From: Methylocystis sp. | Lineage (GTDB): Bacteria; Pseudomonadota; Alphaproteobacteria; Rhizobiales; Beijerinckiaceae | Length of the DNA: 64,000 nucleotides | Direction of reading: 5' to 3' | Assembly: GCA_020252485.1 (NCBI GenBank) | Contig: JADCCX010000008.1 | Coordinates: 62,001 to 126,000, forward strand | In this document: piece after piece, positions 52,209-60,512 of the stretch | How positions within the stretch are numbered: position 1 is the stretch's first letter | Layout of the letters: every line of letters starts with the position of its first letter | Notes under the pieces: generated by a model | Told to the model about the DNA's origin: nothing | The model's input: the letters and a program-made list of their open reading frames with translations, nothing else | Database searches by the model: none | Made by a program: the position numbers and the translations under genes

Positions 52209-54116
52209 TCATGTCACTGGAGCCGGGCCGGGCTGAGCGCCAGTGCCCTGCGCCATGTCGTCGCCGCGCCCGGACAAGGCGCGCAGGGCATTCAGAATGA
52301 CGGCCACGTCGATGGCCTCTTGAATCAGCGCTCCCGCGACAGGCGTGAGATAGCCCAGGGCCGCCGCAACCATGCCGAGGGTTGACAGACCCATGCCGAA
52401 GAAAACGCTTTGGATCGCGATACGGCGCGCCCTCCGGGCGATGGAGATGGCTTCCGCCAACCGGTCAAGCCGATCAACCAGCAATACGATATCAGCCGCC
52501 TCTGACGCTGCGGCCGCGCCGCGGGCCCCGAGCGCGACGCCAAGATGCGCTGCGGCCAGAGCGGGAGCATCGTTGATCCCATCACCGACCATCATGGTCT
52601 GCCCCAGTTCAGCCTCGCGGCGGACGATTGCAAGCTTCTGCGCCGGGCTGGCTTCGGCGACGATCTCGTCGAATCCCAGGCTGCGCCCCACATGATCTGC
52701 GACGGATTGCTGATCGCCAGTGAGCAGGATGATCCGTTCGATTCCGCTTTTCCGAAGGGCGGCCAGGGTTGCGGCGGCTTCCGTGCGGATGTGATCGGCA
52801 AAAACAATCCGCCCGGCGAAACGCCCATCAACCGCAACAGCCAGAACCACATGGCCCGGCGCGAGCATGGCCAGTTTGGCTGATGAAAAGGCGTCCCCCT
52901 CGACCACCGCGCCCGAAACGAAAGCAGGCCGTCCGATGACGACGCGTCGCTGATCCACGCGGCCGCTCACGCCATCACCATGCGTCTCGACAACCTGCTC
53001 GGGAAGCGTCAGCGCATCGCCCTTGCGCCGAATTTCGTCCACAAGAGCGCGTGAAATGACGTGCTGCGAAGCCTGCGCCAGCGATGCGGCAAGCTGGAGC
53101 ACCGCGTTTTCCGAGAAATCCTCCATGGCCTCGATACTGACGATGCGCGCATATCCGTCGGTCAGCGTGCCAGTCTTGTCGAGGATGGCGGATCGGGTCT
53201 GCGGCAACAACTCCAGCACCCTGGCGGATTTGATGAGCACACCCCGTCGCGCGGCCCGGGACATGCCGGCCACGATTGCCACGGGCACTGCGAGAATCAA
53301 CGGGCATGGCGTTGCAACGACCAGAACAGCCAGCGCCCGGCGCGGATCATCGGCGAACCACCAGGCCGCGCCCGCGAGAGCCAGCGTGACAGCCAGGAAC
53401 ATCAAAGCATAGCGATCGGCGAGCCTCGCCATGGGCGCCTTCGAAAGTCGCGCTTGCTCGACCAGCCTGATGACGCCCGCATAAGTGCTTTCCGCCGACG
53501 TGCGCGAAGCGACGAGGTCAAACGGCCGACCTGCGTTGGCGACTCCGCTGGAGACGCTTTCGCCCGCTGATCTGCGGACGGCCAACGCCTCACCGGTAAG
53601 GGCGGATTCATCGAGCAGAACCTCCCCGGAATGGACTGCGCCATCAACAGGCAGCACTTCGCCCGTCCTGATCAGCAGGCGGTCTCCGGGCCGGATGAGA
53701 TCGATGGCGACCTCCTGGAGAGCGCCATCCCGGTAAACCTCCGCCGTTCTCGCCACGCGTCCGATCAAGGCTGTCATGTCACGCTGGGCGCGCCCTTGCG
53801 CGAATTGCTCAAGGGCCTGACCCCCGGCGAACATCATGGCGACGACGACTCCTGCCAGAGTTTCGCCGCCGAGCAATGCGCCGCCCATGGCCAGAGCTGC
53901 GATGATGTCGAGCCCGAATTCACCCTTGCCAAGCGATCGGATGATCGTGATGACAAGAACGCCAAGCACCGGGACGATGCCGGCGGCGAAGATCAGGCGC
54001 GCCTCATTCGTCCAGCCGCCGAGCATGGCGAAGAGGCCCATGACCAGGGCCAGCGCCGGAACAAGCACAAGACCTGACGATTGCAGCCGGCCTCTCAGCC
54101 CAGCGATCATCGGCAT
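52209..54116 (-). CDS. P1B-type metal-transporting ATPase with TPC motif
   Basis: ATG 54116 is chosen (635 residues); the frame extends to 54224. Features: LDESALTGEA in the actuator region, metal-site helix VVATPCPLILAVPVAI, phosphorylation loop LDKTGTLTDG, HP-locus-like SQHVISRAL, and GDGINDAPALAAA. The membrane motif is T-P-C instead of the C-P-C of copper/zinc pumps. TPC is the mark of the P1B-5 group, for which nickel or iron transport has been reported. There is no N-terminal metal-binding domain and no C-terminal hemerythrin domain. Confidence 0.9.
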   Translation of the reverse strand: MPMIAGLRGRLQSSGLVLVPALALVMGLFAMLGGWTNEARLIFAAGIVPVLGVLVITIIRSLGKGEFGLDIIAALAMGGALLGGETLAGVVVAMMFAGGQALEQFAQGRAQRDMTALIGRVARTAEVYRDGALQEVAIDLIRPGDRLLIRTGEVLPVDGAVHSGEVLLDESALTGEALAVRRSAGESVSSGVANAGRPFDLVASRTSAESTYAGVIRLVEQARLSKAPMARLADRYALMFLAVTLALAGAAWWFADDPRRALAVLVVATPCPLILAVPVAIVAGMSRAARRGVLIKSARVLELLPQTRSAILDKTGTLTDGYARIVSIEAMEDFSENAVLQLAASLAQASQHVISRALVDEIRRKGDALTLPEQVVETHGDGVSGRVDQRRVVIGRPAFVSGAVVEGDAFSSAKLAMLAPGHVVLAVAVDGRFAGRIVFADHIRTEAAATLAALRKSGIERIILLTGDQQSVADHVGRSLGFDEIVAEASPAQKLAIVRREAELGQTMMVGDGINDAPALAAAHLGVALGARGAAAASEAADIVLLVDRLDRLAEAISIARRARRIAIQSVFFGMGLSTLGMVAAALGYLTPVAGALIQEAIDVAVILNALRALSGRGDDMAQGTGAQPGPAPVT

Positions 54117-54266
54117 GGCCCGGTGGAGTTGCAACACGCTCTCAAGCGCAGCCTTCCTCGCATGATTTCGACGGACGGCGTCATGTCGCCTTCCTTCTCC
54201 GCGTCGGCGCGTCCATCGATCCACAGATGAAGCGCGAGCTATCCCCCTGGTCCACGGCGATCAGTC

Positions 54267-55340
54267 TCACGGCGTGATCGCGACCTTGAGCACACCGTCG
54301 CGCTGGTGGGCAAATAGATCATAGGCTGCTTCGATCTGATCGAGCTTGAACCGGTGCGTCACCAGCGGGGTGAGATCGATCCGGCCGGACGATACGATGT
54401 CCATCAGGCGCCGCATCCGCTCCTTGCCGCCAGGGCAGAGGGTCGTGACGATGCGGTTGTCGCCAAGACCGGCCGAAAACGCGCCGAGCGGGATGGTCAG
54501 ATCGCTGGAATAGACGCCAAGGCTGGAGAGAGTGCCGCCGGGCCGCAACACCTTAAGAGCGGCCTCGAATGTGGCCTGCGCACCCAGCGCCTCGATGGAG
54601 ACATCGACGCCACGGCCGTCGGTCGCCTCGAGGATCGCGGCCACGGGATCATCCGCCTTGAAATTGACCACCTTGTCCGCGCCCAGCTTTCGGGCGACGG
54701 CCAGGCGTTCGGGAAGCGCGTCCACGACAATGATCAGCGATGCGCCTTTCAATTTCGCGCCAGCCGTTGCGCAAAGCCCGATGGGGCCCTGCGCGAAGAT
54801 CGCCACGCTGTCGCCGATCTGGATGTTGCCGCTCTCCGCGCCGCTGAAGCCCGTCGACATGATGTCGGGGCACATCAGCACCTGCTCGTCGGTCAATCCG
54901 TCAGGCACGGGACTGAGATTGGCCATGGCATCGGGCACAACGACGAATTCAGCCTGGCAGCCGTCGATCGTATTGCCGAATTTCCAGCCGCCCATGGCTT
55001 TCCAGCCGTGCCTGGTTCCTGCTCCATCCTGCGAATGGCAGCCGCAGAGGCAGGCATAGGAATGCCCGCTTGGCGTGATCGCGCCGGCGATCACCCGTTG
55101 ACCCTCGCGATAGCCGACGACCGCCGAACCAAGCTTTTCGATCACGCCGACCGGCTCGTGCCCGATGGTCAGGCCGCGGGCGACGGGATATTCGCCCTTG
55201 AGGATATGCACGTCCGTTCCGCAGATTGTGGTGGTGGTGATGCGCATCAGCGCGTCGAGCGGGCCAATATCCGGAATGGGTTTTTCATCGAGGACGATGC
55301 GGCCTGGTTCGATGAACACTGCTGCTTTCATTTTCTTCAC
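54267..55340 (-). CDS. zinc-dependent alcohol dehydrogenase (MDR family)
   Basis: GTG 55340 follows AAGGAG with 7-bp spacing (357 residues); ATG 55331 is the alternative. ICGTDVHILKGEYPVARGLTIGHEPVG carries the catalytic zinc ligands (region ~38-65). A cysteine-containing loop (YACLCGCHSQDGAG) departs from the usual four-cysteine structural site. VDVSIEALGAQATFEAAL and the coenzyme loop LCATAGAKLKGASLIIVVDA follow. Likely acts on short-chain alcohols. It appears to head an operon with the ATPase and MgtC genes. Confidence 0.9.
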   Translation of the reverse strand: MKKMKAAVFIEPGRIVLDEKPIPDIGPLDALMRITTTTICGTDVHILKGEYPVARGLTIGHEPVGVIEKLGSAVVGYREGQRVIAGAITPSGHSYACLCGCHSQDGAGTRHGWKAMGGWKFGNTIDGCQAEFVVVPDAMANLSPVPDGLTDEQVLMCPDIMSTGFSGAESGNIQIGDSVAIFAQGPIGLCATAGAKLKGASLIIVVDALPERLAVARKLGADKVVNFKADDPVAAILEATDGRGVDVSIEALGAQATFEAALKVLRPGGTLSSLGVYSSDLTIPLGAFSAGLGDNRIVTTLCPGGKERMRRLMDIVSSGRIDLTPLVTHRFKLDQIEAAYDLFAHQRDGVLKVAITP

Positions 55341-55434
55341 GGCTGTTCTCCTTCGAGGAACCCAGGAGGCGCACAGGTCAAAGGCGGACCGGCATTCTCC
55401 TGCCGGCAGACTAACTGCTCGATCAAGCGCGTCG

Positions 55435-55448
55435 TTGACCAACCTCAA
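55435..55448. promoter_or_regulatory. FNR/FixK-type box between alcohol dehydrogenase and BT1-type genes
   Basis: TTGACCAACCTCAA matches TTGA-N6-TCAA. It is centred about 101 nt before the dehydrogenase start and 93 nt before the rightward transporter start, so it could act on either or both. Confidence 0.65.
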
Positions 55449-55534
55449 ATGCGAAGCAAACCGGAAACAGCCTTCTTGATGGAGCTCAACAGCATCGGTG
55501 ACGCCGCCTTGCAAAGGCCGGCTGGCAGGCCGAC

Positions 55535-57091
55535 ATGTCTATGATGCCGACCATGATCCCGCAACCCGCAGCCGCTATCGGTCTCTCCGCCTACATAAGG
55601 GCCCGGCTTGAAGCCGCCGTGCTCACGCCGATCCGGGCATTCCGCCCGCGCTATCTTCCCTTGCTGATGGTCTACTTCAGCTATGGCGCGCTCAGCCTCA
55701 CGGGAATCGCCACAGGCTTCTGGGTGAAGCAGTCGCTCACCATGACGCCCGCAGCACTTGCCGCTCTGGGCGTCTGGCTGTCGTTGCCGTGGGCGATGAA
55801 GATGGTCTTTGGCGAGATGGTCGACGCCGTTCCGATTTTCGGTTCGAAGCGCAGGATCTACATCGTCTTTGGCGCCGGATTGATTGCATTGGGATTGCTG
55901 ATGCTTGCAGGCGCTTCGTCCGGCTATCTGACGTTCGCCAGCGCCGATACGATTTACGTCGCCGCCTCCCTCATCACGGTGTTCGGGGTCGTGTTGCAGG
56001 ACGTTGTCGCTGACGCCATGAGCACCGAGGTGGTGGAGCGCGCGAACGCCGATGGAACGCCGCGCGCGAAAGCGGATATCGACCGCGAACTCGGGCTCGT
56101 GCAGGTGCTGGGCCGATTGGCGATTTCTTTTGGAATCTTCGCGGTTGCAGGGCTCGGCGGCTGGCTCGCGCAGGTGGTTTCCTACACCAATGTTTTCCTG
56201 ATCGGTCTGATCGTGCCGCTCATCTCGGTATCAGGCGCGCTGACCGTGCGCCTGGAGAGCAGCGAAACGCGCGCGCTCGACAAGCGCATTCTCGTCGGTG
56301 GTCTCGGCTTCGGACTTGTCGTCACGCTGCTTGGAATATCCAGCCTGCCGTTTTCGCAAGAGCTTGTTTTCGCGATATCGCTCGCAGTCATCATCCTCAT
56401 GCTGCGCCGGATCACTGGCGGGCTCCCCGCGCCGAAACGCCGGCAGATCGCGATCGCCGCGCTGCTGATCTTCATCTTCAGGGCCACGCCGGGCGTCGGG
56501 GAAGGCTTCACCTGGTTCTCGATCGACGTGCTCGGGTTCAATGAGAGCTTTTTTGGCGTGTTGCAGCAGACCGCCGCTGCAATCGGTCTCGTATCTCTTT
56601 GGCTGCTCAGCGACTTCATCACCAGGCAGCCGGTCGAACGCGTTCTCCTGTGGCTGACGCTTGTCGGCACCTTGCTGATGCTGCCCAATCTCGCGCTGGT
56701 TTTCGAGTGGCATCACTGGACAGAGCAGGCCTTCGGTTTCGGCGCCCGATCCATTGCGATCATCGATGCTGCCGCAGCGTCGCCACTTGCCCAGGTCAGC
56801 ATGATCCCCCTGCTGACCCTGATCGCGATCAATGCGCCGGAAGGCCACCGCGCCACCTGGTTCGCGCTGATGGCGTCACTCATGAACCTCGCGCTTGTCG
56901 CGGGCGCGCTAGGGACGAAATATCTGAACATGGCCTTTGGCATCGATAGGGGGAGCTATGGGCAGCTTCCATCCCTTGTCGTTCTGGTTATGGTGATCGG
57001 TCTTGTCGCGCCCCTTGCCGCCATCCTCTGGCTCGGGCCTCGGCTCCGGGAGGGGCATGCTCCAAAGGCAGGACAGCCGCAGCCTCCTTAG
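55535..57091 (+). CDS. BT1/folate-biopterin-type major facilitator
   Basis: 518 residues with about 12 membrane helices. PLLMVYFSYGALSLTGIATGFWVKQSL, WAMKMVFGEMVDAVPIFGSKRRIYIVFGAGL and VLQDVVADAMSTEVVER follow the BT1 pattern (regions in the first 170 residues). The real substrate in bacteria is unknown. Its 3' end (about 57015-57060) is partly duplicated at 57549-57600. It is divergent from the alcohol dehydrogenase gene. Confidence 0.85.
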   Translation: MSMMPTMIPQPAAAIGLSAYIRARLEAAVLTPIRAFRPRYLPLLMVYFSYGALSLTGIATGFWVKQSLTMTPAALAALGVWLSLPWAMKMVFGEMVDAVPIFGSKRRIYIVFGAGLIALGLLMLAGASSGYLTFASADTIYVAASLITVFGVVLQDVVADAMSTEVVERANADGTPRAKADIDRELGLVQVLGRLAISFGIFAVAGLGGWLAQVVSYTNVFLIGLIVPLISVSGALTVRLESSETRALDKRILVGGLGFGLVVTLLGISSLPFSQELVFAISLAVIILMLRRITGGLPAPKRRQIAIAALLIFIFRATPGVGEGFTWFSIDVLGFNESFFGVLQQTAAAIGLVSLWLLSDFITRQPVERVLLWLTLVGTLLMLPNLALVFEWHHWTEQAFGFGARSIAIIDAAAASPLAQVSMIPLLTLIAINAPEGHRATWFALMASLMNLALVAGALGTKYLNMAFGIDRGSYGQLPSLVVLVMVIGLVAPLAAILWLGPRLREGHAPKAGQPQPP

Positions 57092-57146
57092 GCCACTCCC
57101 CCTTGACCGGGCGAAACCGGGGATTCCTGGAGGTCGCACTGGCCGA

Positions 57147-57392
57147 TCAATTGGAAAAGAGCGCGCCGCCGATCATTCCGAGATTGGCCGCCAGCCCGGT
57201 CCATGGCGCCCAGACGGGCACGCGCCAGAGGGGGTCCGGTCCGGCATGTTTCTTTCGCTTTAACTGGATCAGAGCAAGATTGACCATAGCGAAAACGGCC
57301 AGCTTAGCCACGGATGTGGCCTCGGCCAAGGGTCCGACCGGCGCGGCCAGAGCGAGCGTGACGGCAACCACGGCGTGACAATCTTCGATCAT
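57147..57392 (-). pseudogene. C-terminal remnant of an amino-acid permease (APC family)
   Basis: The minus strand encodes VAVTLALAAPVGPLAEATSVAKLAVFAMVNLALIQLKRK, then RVPVWAPWTGLAANLGMIGG (as a region, residues ~10-75). This is the last two helices of an APC-type permease. A full gene needs about 350 more N-terminal residues, which are absent. It lies between the BT1 gene and tRNA-Val. Confidence 0.7.
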
Positions 57393-57548
57393 AACACCTC
57401 TTGCGCGATGTTGCTGCTTGGATGCGACCGCGTTTCATCCGGCAAACGGCGGCGATATGGCTCGCAACAACCTCCGCATCCAGGCGCGGCAGCTTGGCGC
57501 GCGATAATGGCCTTACAACCCCTGGCGTGATCCAGCAGCGCGTTCACG

Positions 57549-57600
57549 TTGCCGCCATCCTTTGGCTGGGGCCTCGCCTTAGGGAAGAACCTCCGCCCAA
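57549..57600 (+). pseudogene. duplicated 3' tail of the BT1-type gene
   Basis: TTGCCGCCATCCTTTGGCTG at 57549 repeats TTGCCGCCATCCTCTGGCTC at 57015, and the match runs on through GGGCCTCG..T..GGGA. Both encode AAILWLGPRLRE. The rest of the transporter gene is absent here, so this is a leftover of a second copy or of a recombination event. Confidence 0.75.
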
Positions 57601-57806
57601 GCCCGGACTGAACCACCCTGGACATGGTCAAAAAAGCCAAGAATGGAAAAAGCGAACGCCGCCACGATAAAACATCGCCAAACCTGTCCGGAACCCTCAG
57701 CAAAATGCTCTCATAAGGCTGATTTTGTCCGCATCGCCGAGGCAAGCGTTTGAAATGCGGCGCTAAAATCACAGAAACCGGAAACACGCGGTTCCTCGGG
57801 AAGTGT

Positions 57807-57881
57807 TGGTGGGCGCTACAGGGATCGAACCTGTGACCCCTACCATGTCAAGGTAGTGCTCTACCGCTGAGCTAAGCGCCC
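57807..57881 (-). tRNA. tRNA-Val (anticodon GAC), CCA encoded
   Basis: The minus strand folds as a cloverleaf: acceptor GGGCGCT/AGCGCCC, D arm GCTC/GAGC, anticodon stem CTACC/GGTAG with loop TTGACAT (anticodon GAC), T arm with TTCGATC, and encoded 3' CCA; 75 nt. It separates the stress island and its debris from core genes. Confidence 0.97.
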
Positions 57882-57962
57882 GAACCCAAAGGTGTTCGTG
57901 GAGGGGTGGCGAGCCTATAGCGGCTGCCTGACCGGGTTGCAACCGCCGATATGGCGGCGCGC

Positions 57963-58328
57963 TCAGGCGGCCTTCTGCATCATCCGGTTGACCTCGTTGA
58001 CGAGGTCCTTGAGGTGAAAGGGCTTCGACAGAACCTTGGCGTCCTTCGGTGCCTTCGAATCGGGGTTGAGCGCCACGGCGGCGAAGCCCGTGATGAACAT
58101 CACCTTGATGTCGGGATCGAGTTCCGTGGCGCGGCGCGCCAGCTCGATACCGTCCATCTCCGGCATGACGATATCGGTGAGAAGAAGCTCGAAAGGCTCC
58201 TCGCGCAGGCGATTATAGGCGGAAAGGCCATTGTCGAAGGACGCCACCTCGTAACCCGCGTTCTGGAGGGCCTTCACCAGAAAACGGCGCATATCGTTAT
58301 CGTCTTCCGCCAGCAGGATTCGGTGCAT
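57963..58328 (-). CDS. cpdR: response regulator CpdR
   Basis: 121 residues, a stand-alone receiver domain. ILLAEDDNDMRRFLVKAL has the acidic pair, LLTDIVMPEMDG holds the phospho-acceptor Asp, FITGF and LSKPFHLKDLV give the Thr and Lys switch residues. The sequence is close to CpdR, which, when unphosphorylated, helps ClpXP degrade cell-cycle proteins in Caulobacter and rhizobia. It is next to a tRNA gene and divergent from the N-formylglutamate amidohydrolase gene. Confidence 0.9.
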   Translation of the reverse strand: MHRILLAEDDNDMRRFLVKALQNAGYEVASFDNGLSAYNRLREEPFELLLTDIVMPEMDGIELARRATELDPDIKVMFITGFAAVALNPDSKAPKDAKVLSKPFHLKDLVNEVNRMMQKAA

Positions 58329-58459
58329 GACATTCCGCTCGTAATTTCTGTTTTCTTCATTAGGCTAACGCAGATACGCGTAAAGAACCAGTGAATCGGA
58401 AGCGGTATTCACCGCCTTGGCGGCAGGCGGAACGGCGTCCCCGGAAGGAGCATGAGCAG

Positions 58460-59353
58460 ATGGCGCAAACCGCGAGCGAGGTCGTTTTCGATCCCCCTTT
58501 CGAGATTGACGCCCCGGGCCGCCTCACCCTGCCATTCGTCGTCAATACGCCCCATTCCGGCCGCGTCTATCCCGATGCGTTTCTCGCCATGACCCGCCTC
58601 GACCGGCTGGGCCTGCGCCGCTCGGAGGATTGCTATGTCGATCTCCTGTTCGCCGAGGCGCCCCGGATCGGCCTGCCGCTGCTGAAAGCCCATTTTCCGC
58701 GCGCCTATCTCGATGTGAACCGCGAACCCTACGAGCTTGACCCGAGGATGTTCGACGGTCGCCTGCCCGCCTATGCGAACACGCGGTCCATGCGCGTGGC
58801 CGGCGGCCTTGGCTCTATCCCGCGCATCGTGGGCGATGGCCAGGACATCTACCGGGCGCGCCTGACCGTGACGGATGCGATGCGCCGCATCGATACGGTC
58901 TACCGGCCCTATCATCGCGCGCTGCGCGGCCTCTTGCAGGAGACGCATCGCCGCTTTGGTGAGGCGATCCTCCTCGATTGCCACTCGATGCCCTCGGCCA
59001 GCCTTGGCGCGGAAAGCCAGTTACGGCCCGATATCGTGCTGGGCGACCGCTATGGCACAAGCTGTGCTCCGGTGCTGATCGACATTGTGCAGGCAAGCTT
59101 CGAGGCCCTTGGCTACCGCGTGGCCCGCAACAGACCCTATGCCGGCGGCTTCATCACGGAGCATTACGGTCAACCAGCTTCCGCCGTTCACGCCCTGCAG
59201 ATCGAGATCAACCGCGCGCTTTACATGGACGAGGAGACGCTGGAGCCGCGGCCGGACTTCGCAACGGTGCAGCGCGACCTGACCCGCATGCTCGTCGATG
59301 CGCACCGCAGCCTGTCGGCTGCCTCGAACACCTGGTCGCAGGCCGCCGAGTAG
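58460..59353 (+). CDS. N-formylglutamate amidohydrolase family protein
   Basis: ATG 58460 follows GGAAGGAG (9-bp spacing) and gives 297 residues. Signature parts: VVNTPHSGRVYPDAFLA at the N-terminus, AYLDVNREPYELDPRMF, LLDCHSMPSASLG (metal ligands) and GGFITEHYGQP. Members hydrolyse N-formylglutamate in histidine breakdown, or related formyl/acyl amino acids; no hut gene is nearby here. The mmgR-like sRNA lies just downstream, on the opposite strand. Confidence 0.88.
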   Translation: MAQTASEVVFDPPFEIDAPGRLTLPFVVNTPHSGRVYPDAFLAMTRLDRLGLRRSEDCYVDLLFAEAPRIGLPLLKAHFPRAYLDVNREPYELDPRMFDGRLPAYANTRSMRVAGGLGSIPRIVGDGQDIYRARLTVTDAMRRIDTVYRPYHRALRGLLQETHRRFGEAILLDCHSMPSASLGAESQLRPDIVLGDRYGTSCAPVLIDIVQASFEALGYRVARNRPYAGGFITEHYGQPASAVHALQIEINRALYMDEETLEPRPDFATVQRDLTRMLVDAHRSLSAASNTWSQAAE

Positions 59354-59366
59354 GGCACCCCACAAG

Positions 59367-59393
59367 AAAAAAGGGCCGCACGTGGTGCGGCCC
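59367..59393 (-). terminator. intrinsic terminator of the small RNA
   Basis: GGGCCGCAC/GTGCGGCCC (59373-59393) is a perfect 9-bp stem with a 3-nt loop. On the minus strand it is followed by six T (59372-59367). On the plus strand no T-run follows, so it does not serve the amidohydrolase gene well. Confidence 0.9.
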
Positions 59394-59447
59394 AAGTCTA
59401 GGGAGGAAACGCCCAAGAAGGGCAGCGAGCCGACAACAAAGTTGTCA
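59367..59447 (-). ncRNA. mmgR: alpha-r8 / mmgR (suhB-type) small RNA
   Basis: On the minus strand a possible first hairpin (GACAAC/GTTGTC, 59432-59446) is followed by GCCCTTCTTGGGC (59411-59423), the exposed TTTCCTCCCT (59400-59409) and a 9-bp terminator stem with six T. The TTTCCTCCCT motif, hairpin order, length of about 80 nt and position before an inositol-monophosphatase-type gene match the alpha-r8 family, known as mmgR in Sinorhizobium and earlier as the suhB motif. MmgR limits polyhydroxybutyrate granule formation there. The 5' end is estimated, not seen. Confidence 0.78.
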
Positions 59448-59723
59448 TTTCGCAATTGCGAAGATTGCGCTGCAGCGCACAAATTTCAAGAGGAAACATC
59501 GACCGCCCCCCTGATTTGGCCAAAGCTGTGTGACGGCGGAACGTTACTGCTATCTAGCGGATTGAAATCGTTGTACTTTATTGAAAATCACACCTGCCAT
59601 GCACAAATCGCATGCCTGCCTGGATGCTATGCAGAGGTTGCGTTAGGGTAGGCATGAACAAGGCAAGCTGACCGGATTTATCGCAATCCCGGCCAATTCA
59701 CTCAATCGAAGGACAGGCGACTC

Positions 59724-60509
59724 ATGACGCCGATAGCGCTGGATCGGTTCTTCGAGGAACTGGCCGAAATCTCCGGTTCCGTCATCCTGCCGTTCTTCCG
59801 CATGGCCCATTCCGTCACCAACAAGCAGGCCGGATCGGGCTTTGACCCCGTGACCGAAGCCGATCGCGGCGCGGAACTCGCCATCCGCCAGAAAATCCGC
59901 AGCGCCTTCCCGGCACATGCCATCCGGGGCGAGGAATTCGGCGTCGAGAACGAAGGCGCGGAATATCAGTGGATCATCGATCCGATCGACGGCACGCGCG
60001 GCTTCATCTGCGGCTTGCCCACCTGGGGCACGCTGGTCGGCCTCACGCGGCATGGCGCGCCCGTCCAGGGCATGATGAACCAGCCCTATGTCGGCGAGCG
60101 CTTCTTCGGCGACGGGAAGACGGCGACGCTTGTCTCGGCCAGTGGCAAGCGGCGGCTTGTCTCCCGCCGCTGCGAATCGCTCTCCGACGCATTCCTCGCC
60201 ACCACCAGCCCGCGCCTCCTCAAGGGCGAGGATGGCGAAGCCTATGACCGGCTGGAGAGCCAATGCCGCCTCGCCCGCTATGGCGCCGATTGCTACGCCT
60301 ATGCGCTGCTGGCGGCAGGCCATATCGACCTCGTCTGCGAGACCGGGCTACAGGCCTATGACATCGCCCCGCTGATCCCGATCATCGAGGGTGCGGGCGG
60401 CATCGTCACGACCTGGGATGGCGGCAGCGCGGCGAACGGCGGCTCGATCATCGCCGCCGGCGATCGCCGGATGCATGACGCGGCGCTGAAAATCTTGGCC
60501 CGCGCCTGA
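59724..60509 (+). CDS. hisN: histidinol-phosphatase, inositol-monophosphatase type
   Basis: 261 residues. GFDPVTEADRGAE, IRGEEFG, WIIDPIDGTRGFICGLPTWG and AYDIAPLIPIIEGAGG are the metal- and substrate-binding parts of the inositol monophosphatase superfamily. The T-R-G-F-I variant after D-P-I-D-G is typical of HisN, the last-but-one step of histidine synthesis in alphaproteobacteria. The ~280 bp upstream, beyond the sRNA (59448-59723), holds no gene that I can see. Confidence 0.88.
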   Translation: MTPIALDRFFEELAEISGSVILPFFRMAHSVTNKQAGSGFDPVTEADRGAELAIRQKIRSAFPAHAIRGEEFGVENEGAEYQWIIDPIDGTRGFICGLPTWGTLVGLTRHGAPVQGMMNQPYVGERFFGDGKTATLVSASGKRRLVSRRCESLSDAFLATTSPRLLKGEDGEAYDRLESQCRLARYGADCYAYALLAAGHIDLVCETGLQAYDIAPLIPIIEGAGGIVTTWDGGSAANGGSIIAAGDRRMHDAALKILARA

Positions 60510-60512
60510 CGC

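Noticed and set aside
59643-60323. 226-codon open frame on the minus strand
   Set aside because: Antisense to hisN, whose metal-binding motifs are complete.
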